NCBI RefSeq assembly: GCF_000422765.1 | Contig: NZ_AUGR01000001.1 | Location: forward strand, 124,001 to 188,000 | Reading direction: 5' to 3' | DNA length: 64,000 nucleotides | Source: Neptunomonas japonica DSM 18939 | GTDB taxonomy: Bacteria; Pseudomonadota; Gammaproteobacteria; Pseudomonadales; Balneatricaceae | In this document: one piece after another, positions 47,516 to 57,075 of the stretch | How positions within the stretch are numbered: the first letter of the stretch is position 1 | Layout of the letters: each line of letters opens with the position of its first letter | Notes under the pieces: generated by a model | The model's input: the letters and a program-made list of their open reading frames with translations, nothing else | Databases searched by the model: none | Told to the model about the DNA's origin: nothing | Translations under genes and position numbers: made by a program

Positions 47516-48178
47516 ATGAAAAAATTACAGCACCTTTTTGATAGTAATCGTTCTTGGGCGGACAAAATAACGGAAGAAAATCCAGATTTTTTTGCTACGC
47601 TAGCGAAGCAGCAAGCACCTGATTATTTATGGATTGGTTGCTCGGATAGCCGTGTACCTGCCAATGAAATCGTCGGAATGCTTCCGGGCGATATCTTTGT
47701 TCATCGAAATGTATCAAACCTTGTTATCCACACCGATATGAATTGTTTATCAGTTATTCAGTATGCTGTGACCGTATTAAAAGTGAAGCATATTATGGTG
47801 GTAGGACATTACGGTTGTGGTGGTGTGCGAGCTGCCATTGAATCGAAACCGCATGGCTTGATTGATAATTGGTTACGTCATATCCGCGACATTGATACTA
47901 AACATCGTGATTTATTGTCGGTTTGGTCTGATCAGACTGAGTATTTAGAACGACTATGCGAACTTAATGTAATTGAGCAAGCATACAATGTATGTAATAC
48001 CACCATTGCCCAAGAAGCATGGGGAATAGGACAAGATCTTTCTGTACATGCGTGGGTATATGGTTTAGATAACGGCTTAGTAAGAGATCTGAATTTTTGT
48101 ATATCTGAGCCGAGTCTTATTGAGTCTGGTTATCACGAAGCTGTGGAATCGATTAATCAGCTTGCTGGCGCCAAATGA
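47516..48178 (+). CDS. can: Beta-class carbonic anhydrase
   Basis: It interconverts CO2 and bicarbonate. The 220-residue protein has the zinc ligands Cys42 (IGCSDSRVPANE, with Asp44 and Arg46), His98 and Cys101 (VVGHYGCGGV), at the same numbers as E. coli Can. It is cytoplasmic, with no signal peptide, and a single gene between hemE and the convergent sulfhydrylase gene. Confidence 0.95.
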   Translation: MKKLQHLFDSNRSWADKITEENPDFFATLAKQQAPDYLWIGCSDSRVPANEIVGMLPGDIFVHRNVSNLVIHTDMNCLSVIQYAVTVLKVKHIMVVGHYGCGGVRAAIESKPHGLIDNWLRHIRDIDTKHRDLLSVWSDQTEYLERLCELNVIEQAYNVCNTTIAQEAWGIGQDLSVHAWVYGLDNGLVRDLNFCISEPSLIESGYHEAVESINQLAGAK

Positions 48179-48194
48179 TTCATCTTCTTTAAAG

Positions 48195-48225
48195 TATCCC
48201 CTGCAGGTTTTTACTGCAGGGGATA
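48195..48225. other. Strong hairpin between convergent can and metY
   Basis: TATCCCCTGCAG (48195-48206) pairs perfectly over 12 bp with CTGCAGGGGATA (48214-48225) around a 7-nt loop. No T-run follows on either strand. It may be a shared 3'-end structure working with Rho or protecting the mRNA ends. Confidence 0.65.
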
Positions 48226-48246
48226 GGTAATACAAGTATTAAGCTT

Positions 48247-49521
48247 TTACTTAGTGCTAGCTAGTGCTTGTTCAAGATCAGTCAGTAGATCGTCTATGTG
48301 TTCAATACCAATAGATAGGCGAATCATTTCTGGTGCAACACCCGCAGATTTTAACTCTTCATCATTTAATTGACGATGCGTTGTTTCGGCTGGAATTGAA
48401 GCGAGTGATTTACAGTCTCCAATATTAACCAAGCGCACAAATACAGCTAAAGCGTCATAGAATTTGCGGGTAGCTTCGCGGCCACCAGTGACGCCAAAGC
48501 TTAAAATACCTGATGCTTGTCCATTCATGTATTTCTTCGCTAATGCGTGATCTTTATGGCTTTCTAAGCCTGCATAGTTCACCCATGCAACTTGATCATG
48601 GCTTTCTAAATATTCAGCAATCGTTTGAGTGTTAGCATTAACACGCTCCATCCGAAGTGCTAGCGTTTCGATGCCTTGCAGAATTAGGAAAGCATTCATA
48701 GGGGAGAGAGCTGCGCCCATGTTACGTAATGGAACCACGCGACAGCGACCGATAAATGCAGCAGGACCAAAGGCTTCTGTGTAAATAACGCCGTGGTATG
48801 AAGCATCTGGTTCGTTCAGTAAAGGGAAACGTGCTTTGTTCTCAGCCCACGGGAAGTTACCCGAATCAATGATAACGCCAGCTAAAGAGTTGCCGTGCCC
48901 ACCCATGTATTTTGTGGCAGCATGCACAACAATATCAGCACCTTGCTCAATAGGGCGCCACATCAGCGGGCTTGCGACTGTGTTATCCACAATTAAAGGT
49001 ACGCCATGTCGATGTGCAATCTCTGCTAATTTCTCAATATCAGCAATGCCACCTGAAGGGTTGCCGATAGATTCGCAAAAAATGCCTTTAGTTTGCTCGT
49101 CGATGTGCGCTTCAATTGCAGCGAAATCATCTTTGTTTGCAAAACGAACCTTGATCCCTTGGCGTGGTAGAGTATGAGCAAACAAATTGTATGTGCCACC
49201 ATAGAGCTCGCTAGTAGAAACGATGTTATCGCCTACTTCCGCTAGTGTCTGGATGGTATAAGTAATAGCGGACATACCAGAAGCAACTGCTAATGCTGCG
49301 ATGCCTCCTTCTAGTTCTGCCGCACGTTTCTCAAGGACATCGGTGGTTGGGTTCATGATACGTGTATAAATATTACCAGGGACCTTTAAGTCAAACAGGT
49401 CTGCACCATGTTGGGCATCATCAAACGCATAAGAAGCTGTTTGGTAAATAGGGACAGCAACCGCTTTAGTCGTTGGATCTGGCGTGTAACCGCCATGAAC
49501 GGCAATGGTTTCCAGTTTCAT
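48247..49521 (-). CDS. metY: O-acetylhomoserine sulfhydrylase (aminocarboxypropyltransferase)
   Basis: This PLP enzyme of the Cys/Met metabolism family makes homocysteine from O-acetylhomoserine and sulfide. The 424-residue protein has ETIAVHGGYTPDPTTKA at the start, SGMSAITYTIQTL, VDNTVASPLMWRP, and the PLP-lysine region HAATKYMGGHGNSLAG (Lys about 205). The long C-terminal part with LVNIGDCKSLASIPAETTH and MIRLSIGIEH is typical of MetY rather than MetB/MetC. The Shine-Dalgarno AAGGAG is strong. Confidence 0.93.
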   Translation of the reverse strand: MKLETIAVHGGYTPDPTTKAVAVPIYQTASYAFDDAQHGADLFDLKVPGNIYTRIMNPTTDVLEKRAAELEGGIAALAVASGMSAITYTIQTLAEVGDNIVSTSELYGGTYNLFAHTLPRQGIKVRFANKDDFAAIEAHIDEQTKGIFCESIGNPSGGIADIEKLAEIAHRHGVPLIVDNTVASPLMWRPIEQGADIVVHAATKYMGGHGNSLAGVIIDSGNFPWAENKARFPLLNEPDASYHGVIYTEAFGPAAFIGRCRVVPLRNMGAALSPMNAFLILQGIETLALRMERVNANTQTIAEYLESHDQVAWVNYAGLESHKDHALAKKYMNGQASGILSFGVTGGREATRKFYDALAVFVRLVNIGDCKSLASIPAETTHRQLNDEELKSAGVAPEMIRLSIGIEHIDDLLTDLEQALASTK

Positions 49522-49700
49522 GTAGCGCTCCTTGGATGTTTTTTATTAAGGGCTTGTTATCGTTTGTTCGATAATACGATAAAAATAGTAGGTCGATTGT
49601 AAAGGTTATCCCCGACAAATTAAAAGCGAAACAGACTAATGCTTTATGAGAAGTGTGCAGGTTGGGTAGAATGCATTTCATATAGCAAAGGGAGAACAAC

Positions 49701-51068
49701 ATGGCGAAAGCCAAAACGGCTTATGTTTGCAACGAATGCGGCGCTGATTTTACTAAGTGGCAAGGGCAATGCTCTGCTTGCCAGGCGTGGAATACCTTAA
49801 GTGAAGTGCGTTTAGGCGCAGTCCAAAATTCGGCCGCCAAACCGCGGTTTGATGGCTATGCAGGGCAAGCGAGTCAACGGGTTATGCGTTTAGCCGACGT
49901 CGATCTAGCAGATATGCCACGTTTTAGTACGGGGGCCGAGGAGCTTGATCGTGTATTGGGTGGAGGGTTAGTACCTGGTTCATCTATTCTGATGGGGGGG
50001 CACCCGGGAGCGGGTAAAAGTACGCTGCTGTTACAGATCATGTGTTATTTGGCTGAAAACATGCCTGCATTGTATGTGACGGGTGAAGAATCACTGCAGC
50101 AAGTCGCGATGCGTGCACACCGCTTAGGTTTAAAAGCCGAACAGCTAAAAATGCTCTCTGAAACCAGTGTTGAGTCTGTGTGCCAGGTGGCCACTGAGCT
50201 TAAACCTAGAGTGGTTGTTATCGACTCAATTCAGGTGATGCATATGGCTGAGGTGCAGTCAGCCCCTGGCTCAGTTTCGCAGGTTCGAGAGTCTGCTGCT
50301 GATTTAACACGCTTTGCTAAGCAAACGGGATGCGTGTTGTTTTTAGTCGGGCATGTGACAAAAGATGGTTCGTTAGCAGGCCCTAAGGTGCTAGAGCATA
50401 TGATCGATTGCTCTTTGCAGTTAGAAGGTTCCTCAGATAGCCGCTTTAGAACGCTACGCTCACATAAAAATCGCTTTGGTGCTGTAAATGAGTTGGGCGT
50501 ATTTGCTATGTTGGAAACAGGGCTTAGGGAAGTGAAAAACCCTAGTTCCATCTTCCTTAGTCGTGGTGAGGTAGCGAGCCCTGGCAGTGTTGTTATGGTT
50601 GTCTGGGAGGGTACTAGACCTTTGTTGGTCGAGATTCAAGCGTTAGTCGATCAGTCGCATATGAATAATCCAAGACGTGTGGCTGTTGGGTTGGACGGTA
50701 ATCGTTTATCAATGCTGCTGGCAGTTCTCCATCGTCATGGCGGTTTGCAAACAGGGGACCAGGATGTGTTTGTAAATGTCGTGGGTGGTGTAAAAGTACT
50801 TGAGACAAGTGCTGACCTTGCATTACTACTGGCGGTAGTTTCTAGTTACAGAGACAGGGCTTTACCACAAGATCTAATGGTCTTTGGTGAAGTAGGTTTG
50901 TCAGGTGAAATCCGCCCGGTACCAAACGGGCAGGAGCGTATTCGAGAAGCCGCCAAACATGGCTTTAAACGAGCTATTGTTCCCAAGGGCAATGTACCTA
51001 AAGACGCCATAAAAGGAATGGAGGTTGTTGGCGTCAGCCGCTTAGCTGACGCTTTGGATGCTTTGTAA
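49701..51068 (+). CDS. radA: DNA repair protein RadA
   Basis: RadA is a RecA-related ATPase and branch-migration helicase in recombination. The 455-residue protein has an N-terminal C4 zinc finger (Cys10, 13, 24, 27), Walker A GGHPGAGKST, the RadA-specific KNRFG motif (SHKNRFGAVNELGVF), and the C-terminal Lon-like domain (VNVVGGVKVLETSADLAL, FGEVGLSGEIRPV). Complete. Confidence 0.97.
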   Translation: MAKAKTAYVCNECGADFTKWQGQCSACQAWNTLSEVRLGAVQNSAAKPRFDGYAGQASQRVMRLADVDLADMPRFSTGAEELDRVLGGGLVPGSSILMGGHPGAGKSTLLLQIMCYLAENMPALYVTGEESLQQVAMRAHRLGLKAEQLKMLSETSVESVCQVATELKPRVVVIDSIQVMHMAEVQSAPGSVSQVRESAADLTRFAKQTGCVLFLVGHVTKDGSLAGPKVLEHMIDCSLQLEGSSDSRFRTLRSHKNRFGAVNELGVFAMLETGLREVKNPSSIFLSRGEVASPGSVVMVVWEGTRPLLVEIQALVDQSHMNNPRRVAVGLDGNRLSMLLAVLHRHGGLQTGDQDVFVNVVGGVKVLETSADLALLLAVVSSYRDRALPQDLMVFGEVGLSGEIRPVPNGQERIREAAKHGFKRAIVPKGNVPKDAIKGMEVVGVSRLADALDAL

Positions 51069-51098
51069 TCACCCAACACTCAAGATAAAGGTTGCTTA

Positions 51099-51479
51099 TT
51101 AAACCTTATAAAGGTGAATTAGTTCTCGTTCTAGTAGAGCTGGGTCACCTAAGTTCAACTCTACAAGCCGACGCAAGTAGCTGATGCTTGAAAGCTCCAT
51201 GTCCATTGCTTGAAAGCCAAGGTGATTATCTTCTCGATGGTTTATGCGAGCGGGCATTGTAATAACGACATCATTACCATCGAGTATTATTTTCAATTCG
51301 ACTAGATCACCAATACTCAGAGAAATGTCAGTATGGCTCTCAACTAACGCGCCCTTTAAACAAATATCGATTAATTTGACTGGCCACTCCCCATCTGATG
51401 ACTGCAGTGTACACTGCGCATCAAAATGAATCCTTGTGAACCTGCGCCGGTTTTGTGGGTGTTGAATAGACTCTTCCAC
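51099..51479 (-). CDS. mapZ: PilZ-domain c-di-GMP receptor, MapZ-like
   Basis: The 126-residue protein has the PilZ arginine motif (NRRRFTRIHFDA) and DICLKG in place of the canonical D/NxSxxG, so Cys replaces Ser. The C-terminal SYLRRLVELNLGDPALLEREL closely resembles P. aeruginosa MapZ (PA4608) as I recall it. MapZ also lies beside radA there, binds c-di-GMP, and inhibits the chemotaxis methyltransferase CheR1. The start is GTG with GGAG six bases upstream. Convergent with radA and divergent from the GGDEF-EAL gene. Confidence 0.85.
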   Translation of the reverse strand: MEESIQHPQNRRRFTRIHFDAQCTLQSSDGEWPVKLIDICLKGALVESHTDISLSIGDLVELKIILDGNDVVITMPARINHREDNHLGFQAMDMELSSISYLRRLVELNLGDPALLERELIHLYKV

Positions 51480-51595
51480 TTTGTGCTCCAGATATTCGTC
51501 AATTTCTTATTATTTAGTATAGAGCGAAAATCGCTATTAGCGTAGATCATCAACTACACTATTAATATGGAAATGAATTCGGTGTGTAGACTTAG

Positions 51596-54500
51596 ATGAC
51601 TAGCTTTGCAGGGTTATTGAATAATGCTGTTTTGTTGTTGGCACTTGGCGTTATTTATGATTCGTTAGGTTTGCATAACCTCGCGAATAAAGTATTACGT
51701 AACGTATTGACGGGTATTTTAGTCGGCATCATAGGTATCTCTGTGATGTTAACGCCTTGGGAGCTAAGCCCTGGTGTCTTTTTCGACACCCGTTGGGTGT
51801 TGATAAGCCTATGTGGGCTGTATTTTGGATTTGTTCCAACGTTAATCGCTGTAGCTATGACAGTTTGTTTGCGCCTTTTTCAAGGAGGCGCTGGAATTTA
51901 TGTTGGTTCAATAGTGATTATCTCCAGTGGCATCATTGGTTTGGCGTGGCGTTATTGGAGTCTGCGATATAAGAAGGAGATGAGTTGGGGGTTGCTCTAC
52001 TTACTGGGCTTGAGTGTCCAGCTTGATGTTCTGCTGTGTATGTTTTTGATGCCTGTTGATATGCGTTATACCATCATTTCGGCCATTGCTCCCTCGTTGT
52101 TTACTATTTACCCCATCGGAACAATGCTGCTGGGTATGTTGCTCAAGCATCAAAAAGATAGGCGCAAAGCCGAGCTTGACCTTCTTGAGCATAAAATTTT
52201 ATTGGATCGAGAAAGAGGCTTGCTTAAGCGTCTGATTGATAGCATCCCCGACTTTATTTTTTATAAAACTGTAGATGGTCGTTATTTGGGTTGCAATAAA
52301 GCGACAGCTGAGCTTTTTGGTGCGAGCGAAGCAGAGATTATAGGTAAGACAGATTACGATTTTTTTGATCATGAACAGGCCGTTTTTTTTCGACAAAAAG
52401 ACCAAGAGATGTTGTTGTCTGGCCAGCATCGTACAAATGATGAAGTGGTTATGCATCCCGATGGGCGAGAAATTCTTCTTGATACATTGAAAACACCTTT
52501 TTATGGTGAGGCCGGTAAGCTTTATGGCCTCATAGGGATTGGCAGAGATGTAACTGAAAAGAAGAGAGCAGAAGAACTACTACGTAGGAATGAAAATACC
52601 TATCGCAATGTATTAAGTACTGCATTGGATGGTTTCTTGATTATATCGCCTGATGGTCTTGTTCAGGATGCAAATGAAGCTTATTCGGTGATGTCGGGTT
52701 ACAGTATTGCTGAGCTTTCTGGTATGCATATCAATGAGTTAGTGGCTATTGAGACTGCCCAAATGACTGAGAAGCATATTCAGCAAATTATTAACCAAAA
52801 AGAGCAGCGTTTTAGTAGTCAGCACTGTCGTAAAAACAGCTCCGTGTTTGATGTTGAAGTGAATGCGACATATTGGGCTGAGAATGGCGGTAAGTTTTTT
52901 GTATTTATAAAGGATATAACTGAGCGGAAAATGGCAGAGCAGCGCTTATGGCAAAGCGAAGTGAGATTTAGGCATGTATTTGAGAACATGCCCGCTATTG
53001 CTGTCCAAGGTTATGACAAAAACCGTGATGTTATTTTTTGGAATGATGCGAGTGAAGCCGTATATGGTTACTCGACAGCAAATGCCTTAGGTAAAAAGCT
53101 AGAAGATTTAATTATACCAGATGCGATAAGAGAGCCCGTTATAGAAGAGGTCAATCGTTGGGTAGCGGGAGGTCCTGTGACTCCCGCCTCAGAAATGGTA
53201 TTGCAAAAATCTGACGGCTCACCGATTTCAGTATTCACCAGCCATGTCATGATTACTGGTGTGAATAATGAGCCCGAGATGTATTGTATCGATTTAGACT
53301 TGACGGCCTTGAAGCGAGCTGAAGAGCGTATTATTACGCTTTCTCAGGCGATAGAGCAAAGCCCTGTTTCTGTGGTACTCACTGATGTTCATGGCAAAAT
53401 AGAATATGTTAATAGCATGTTTGAGCGAGTGACTGGCTACAGTAGTGATGAAGTAGTTGGTGAGCCTAGTAGTCTGCTTAAGTCTGGCTCTACTCCCGAC
53501 GCTAAATATCAGCAACTATGGGCAGCTTTGGCTGCTGGGGAGTCATGGCAGGGAGAGTTTCAGAATAGAAAGAAAGATGGGCAGTTATTTTGGGAGCAGG
53601 CGCATATAGCACCCGTAATTAACGAAGTAGGGAATGTAAAACACTACTTAGCGGTAAAACAGGATATAACTCAGCAAAAAAACCAAGAAGAAAGAATACT
53701 CTATCAAGCTCACTATGATAGTTTGACAGGCCTACCTAACCGCTTTTTATCGCTTGATAGGCTGTCGCAAATGCTAAAAGATACTCAGCGTTCACAGGCG
53801 CAAGTGGCGGTGTTCTTTCTCGATTTAGATGATTTCAAAAAAGTGAATGATACCTTGGGGCATCAGATCGGTGATGAGTTACTGGTAGAGGCTGCCTTAC
53901 GTTTAAAAACTGCTGTTAGGGATGTAGATGTCATTGGTCGTTTGGGTGGTGATGAGTTTATTATTCTTATCGATCAGCTAGAAAGTAATGCCATTATTGC
54001 TCAACTTGCGGAGAAGTTATTAGAGCAGTTTAGAGCTCCGTTTCAGTTGAAGGGTAGAGAGCTTGTATCTACTGTGAGTATCGGTGTGTCTGTTTACCCT
54101 ACGGATGGTTTAACGCCTGCTGAGCTATTAAGGCAGGCTGATGCAGCTATGTACCACTCAAAAGAGCAGGGCCGTAATACCTATAATTTTTATACTCAAC
54201 AAATGAATGAAGATGTTGCACGTCGCTTGCTTATTGAAGAGCAGTTGCGTGCGGCGCTAGGAAAAAATGAGTTTCAAGTATATTTTCAGCCTGTTGTTGA
54301 TTTAAAAAAACGTAAAGTGATTGGTGCAGAAGCATTGCTGCGTTGGAATAACGAAGTATTAGGGCAGGTGGCGCCGGATGAGTTTATCCCTATCGCAGAG
54401 CAGACTGGGTTAATTGTTGCTATTGGCAGGTATGTCTTGGAGCAGGCTGTTACTGTTGCATCTGGTTGGCGTAATGAATTTTCACCTAACTTTCGTGTGG

Positions 54501-55003
54501 CTGTTAATATTTCGCCACGTCAATTTCGAGATGCAACGTTGGTAACATTCATTCACGATTTGTTAGCGCGTTTTAATCTTCCTGCTTCTGGCATTGAGCT
54601 TGAAATTACAGAAGGTGTTTTGATGACAGGGCATGCCATGATAGATGTTGCTTTGTCGGATCTGAATAGCATGGGAATAGGTATTTCGATGGATGATTTT
54701 GGTACTGGGTACTCATCATTGAGTTACCTGCGAAGCTATCCATTTGATACGTTAAAAGTCGATAAAAGCTTTATTAATGATATAACGCTGGATCAGGCTG
54801 ACCTGCAGCTTGTAAGCGCTGCTATCGCGATGGGACAAGGGTTAGGTCTTAAAGTAATAGCGGAGGGTGTTGAAACAGAAGAGCAGTATCAGCTGTTATT
54901 GGAGCAGCAATGCGATTATGCGCAAGGGTATCTATTTAGTCGGCCGGTACCAGCAGATGAGTTTGAGAAGATACTTATGGTAGATAGCAAACCGCTACAT
55001 TGA
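51596..55003 (+). CDS. Membrane 5TM-PAS-GGDEF-EAL c-di-GMP enzyme
   Basis: The 1135-residue protein begins with a membrane sensor of the 5TMR-LYT type (about 1-190), then about four PAS domains (roughly 205-700), a GGDEF domain (about 710-865) and an EAL domain (about 885-1130). The diguanylate cyclase signature GGDEF (about 784) and the inhibitory RxxD site (RDVD, five residues before it) are intact. So are the phosphodiesterase motifs EALLRW (about 912), ELEITEG, DDFGTGYSSLSYL, DTLKVDKSF and EGVETEEQ. Either or both activities are possible. The start has no clear Shine-Dalgarno. In P. aeruginosa the PAS-GGDEF-EAL protein MorA is encoded between glyA and mapZ, a similar neighbourhood. Confidence 0.92.
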   Translation: MTSFAGLLNNAVLLLALGVIYDSLGLHNLANKVLRNVLTGILVGIIGISVMLTPWELSPGVFFDTRWVLISLCGLYFGFVPTLIAVAMTVCLRLFQGGAGIYVGSIVIISSGIIGLAWRYWSLRYKKEMSWGLLYLLGLSVQLDVLLCMFLMPVDMRYTIISAIAPSLFTIYPIGTMLLGMLLKHQKDRRKAELDLLEHKILLDRERGLLKRLIDSIPDFIFYKTVDGRYLGCNKATAELFGASEAEIIGKTDYDFFDHEQAVFFRQKDQEMLLSGQHRTNDEVVMHPDGREILLDTLKTPFYGEAGKLYGLIGIGRDVTEKKRAEELLRRNENTYRNVLSTALDGFLIISPDGLVQDANEAYSVMSGYSIAELSGMHINELVAIETAQMTEKHIQQIINQKEQRFSSQHCRKNSSVFDVEVNATYWAENGGKFFVFIKDITERKMAEQRLWQSEVRFRHVFENMPAIAVQGYDKNRDVIFWNDASEAVYGYSTANALGKKLEDLIIPDAIREPVIEEVNRWVAGGPVTPASEMVLQKSDGSPISVFTSHVMITGVNNEPEMYCIDLDLTALKRAEERIITLSQAIEQSPVSVVLTDVHGKIEYVNSMFERVTGYSSDEVVGEPSSLLKSGSTPDAKYQQLWAALAAGESWQGEFQNRKKDGQLFWEQAHIAPVINEVGNVKHYLAVKQDITQQKNQEERILYQAHYDSLTGLPNRFLSLDRLSQMLKDTQRSQAQVAVFFLDLDDFKKVNDTLGHQIGDELLVEAALRLKTAVRDVDVIGRLGGDEFIILIDQLESNAIIAQLAEKLLEQFRAPFQLKGRELVSTVSIGVSVYPTDGLTPAELLRQADAAMYHSKEQGRNTYNFYTQQMNEDVARRLLIEEQLRAALGKNEFQVYFQPVVDLKKRKVIGAEALLRWNNEVLGQVAPDEFIPIAEQTGLIVAIGRYVLEQAVTVASGWRNEFSPNFRVAVNISPRQFRDATLVTFIHDLLARFNLPASGIELEITEGVLMTGHAMIDVALSDLNSMGIGISMDDFGTGYSSLSYLRSYPFDTLKVDKSFINDITLDQADLQLVSAAIAMGQGLGLKVIAEGVETEEQYQLLLEQQCDYAQGYLFSRPVPADEFEKILMVDSKPLH

Positions 55004-55022
55004 AGAATAGGACGTTATGAGA

Positions 55023-55051
55023 ACAAACAACCAGCAGCGCTGGTTGTTTGT
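55023..55051. terminator. Hairpin between the GGDEF-EAL gene and ettA
   Basis: ACAAACAACCAGC (55023-55035) pairs perfectly over 13 bp with GCTGGTTGTTTGT (55039-55051) around an AGC loop. It lies between convergent genes; the 3' arm is T-rich on the plus strand and the minus strand reads GGTTGTTTGTTC. Probably a bidirectional terminator, though without an uninterrupted T-run. Confidence 0.6.
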
Positions 55052-55068
55052 GGTTACAGGCTCTACTA

Positions 55069-56727
55069 CTAGTTGATGCGTTTGTACTTAATACGCTCTG
55101 GCTGGTGGTCTTTACCATGGCGACGCTTGTAATCTTCAGCGTATTCTGTGTAGTTCCCATCAAAGAAAGATACTTGAGAATCGCCTTCGTAGGCCAGCAT
55201 GTGTGTACATACACGGTCTAAGAACCAGCGGTCATGCGAGATAACCACGGCACAGCCAGGGAAAGCCAATAGTGCTTCTTCTAAAGCACGTAGTGTTTCT
55301 ACATCTAGATCGTTGGTTGGCTCATCTAATAGCAGTACGTTGCCGCCTTCTCTTAGCAGTTTCGCTAGATGTAAGCGGTTGCGCTCACCTCCTGACAGGT
55401 CACCCACACGTTTTTGTTGATCTGAACCTTTAAAGTTGAAGCGACCACAATAGGCGCGTGATGGTGTTTGGTAGTTACCAATGGTGATTATGTCTTGCCC
55501 ATCAGAGAGCTCTTCCCAAACGGTGTTGTCACCATTGAGTTCGCGCATCTGATCTACATAAGCCAATTTAACAGTACTACCAACGATAACTTCACCAGAA
55601 TCAGGTTGCTCTTCGCCAGCAATCATCTTAAATAGCGTTGATTTACCTGCACCGTTGCCTCCGATAACGCCCACGATAGCACCTTGTGGAATGGTCGCTT
55701 CTAGGTTTTCAAAGAGCAGTTTGTCGCCATAGGCTTTGGATACATTATGCAGCTCTATCACTTGGGCGCCTAAACGAGGTCCTGGTGGGATATAGATCTC
55801 TTGGGTCTCGTTACGTGTTTGGAACTCGCGAGAGTTCATCTCTTCGAACTGGCTTAGGCGAGCTTTAGATTTGGATTGTCGGCCTTTTTGACCTTGGCGA
55901 ACCCATTCTAATTCAGATTTCACGGCTTTTTGGTGAGCAGCTTCTTGCTTAGATTCTTGAGCTAGGCGCTGTTCTTTCTGCTCAAGCCAAGATGAGTAAT
56001 TGCCTTCATATGGAATGCCGTGGCCACGGTCTAGTTCAAGAATCCAGCCTGCAGCGTTATCTAGGAAGTAGCGGTCATGGGTGATGGCAACAACAGTACC
56101 AGGGTACTCTTGTAAGAAGCGCTCAATCCAAGCGATAGACTCCGCATCTAGGTGGTTGGTGGGCTCATCTAGAAGCAACATATCTGGTTTATCTAGAAGC
56201 AGGCGGCATAGAGCAACACGGCGACGCTCACCACCGGATAGATGTTCAACTTGGGCATCCCATGGCGGTAGTCGCATAGCATCAGCGGCACGTTCTAGTG
56301 CGACTTCAAGACTGTGACCTTCTTTTGCTTCAATGAGGTTTTCGAGTTCGCCCTGTTTTTTAGCTAGCGCGTCAAAATCTGCATCGGGTTCTGCATAGGC
56401 TGCATAAACTTGATCGAGCTCTGTCAGCGCATTCTTTACGTCGGCTACTGATTCTTCAACAATTTCACGTACAGTTTTGCTGTTATCTAACTGGGGCTCT
56501 TGTGGTAAATAACCGACTTTAAGGTCCGGCATGGGGCGAGCTTCACCGATAAAGTCAGTATCAACGCCAGCCATGATTTTAAGAAGAGTGGATTTACCTG
56601 AACCATTGAGGCCGAGTACGCCGATTTTGGCACCGGGAAAGAAAGAGAGTGAAATATCTTTAAGAATCTGACGTTTGGGAGGAACAATTTTTCCCAAGCG
56701 ATTCATTGTATAAACGTACTGTGCCAT
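55069..56727 (-). CDS. ettA: Energy-dependent translational throttle protein EttA (ABC-F)
   Basis: EttA is a ribosome-binding ABC-F ATPase that gates the first elongation step according to ATP/ADP. The 552-residue protein starts MAQYVYTMNRLGKIVPPKR and has two ABC domains (Walker A GLNGSGKST and GGNGAGKST; signatures LSGGERRRVALCR and LSGGERNRLHLAK). The PtIM linker lies between them. There are no membrane segments. The start has GAGG seven bases upstream. Confidence 0.97.
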   Translation of the reverse strand: MAQYVYTMNRLGKIVPPKRQILKDISLSFFPGAKIGVLGLNGSGKSTLLKIMAGVDTDFIGEARPMPDLKVGYLPQEPQLDNSKTVREIVEESVADVKNALTELDQVYAAYAEPDADFDALAKKQGELENLIEAKEGHSLEVALERAADAMRLPPWDAQVEHLSGGERRRVALCRLLLDKPDMLLLDEPTNHLDAESIAWIERFLQEYPGTVVAITHDRYFLDNAAGWILELDRGHGIPYEGNYSSWLEQKEQRLAQESKQEAAHQKAVKSELEWVRQGQKGRQSKSKARLSQFEEMNSREFQTRNETQEIYIPPGPRLGAQVIELHNVSKAYGDKLLFENLEATIPQGAIVGVIGGNGAGKSTLFKMIAGEEQPDSGEVIVGSTVKLAYVDQMRELNGDNTVWEELSDGQDIITIGNYQTPSRAYCGRFNFKGSDQQKRVGDLSGGERNRLHLAKLLREGGNVLLLDEPTNDLDVETLRALEEALLAFPGCAVVISHDRWFLDRVCTHMLAYEGDSQVSFFDGNYTEYAEDYKRRHGKDHQPERIKYKRIN

Positions 56728-57075
56728 AAGTCCTCAGCGTATCGTATCGGTTAGCATGCCGCTCAATTTTATCTGAAAATACTAGAATGAAACGTATATT
56801 TTCAAATACGTATTTGGGGCGGCTCTATAAAAGCTGAGCCGCCGATAAGTGTTCTTAAGTCTTACTATATTGAGAGCATTTTGAATAAAAGGTAAACAAT
56901 AAAGGAGTAACGGGGTTCGGGCAACTGAACTCGCGCAATCAGGCGCTTGAACATGGTATTCGTAACTGTCATTAAAGAGGCAATTTTGCATACAAAGTAT
57001 GCAAAGTAATTAAGGCCCTCGTTATGTTCCCGCCCTGTAAGGGCCGTAATTCTCAGAAAGTTCGTATACTTGGTT
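56728..57075. other. 348-nt intergenic region upstream of ettA with several dyads
   Basis: No well-supported gene. Contents include GGCGGCTC / GAGCCGCC (56818-56825 / 56836-56843), and a 9+3+9 dyad TTTGCATAC-N3-GTATGCAAA (56985-57005). A third is AATTAAGGCCCT / AGGGCCGTAATT (57008-57019 / 57040-57051, one mismatch). A 29-codon minus-strand ORF (56865-56954) lacks a Shine-Dalgarno. The region may be a structured leader, an sRNA, or a cluster of operators. Confidence 0.55.

Noticed and set aside
56782-57075. tRNA-like GGTTCGG sequence in the ettA upstream region
   Set aside because: No acceptor, anticodon or T-arm pairing could be built around it.
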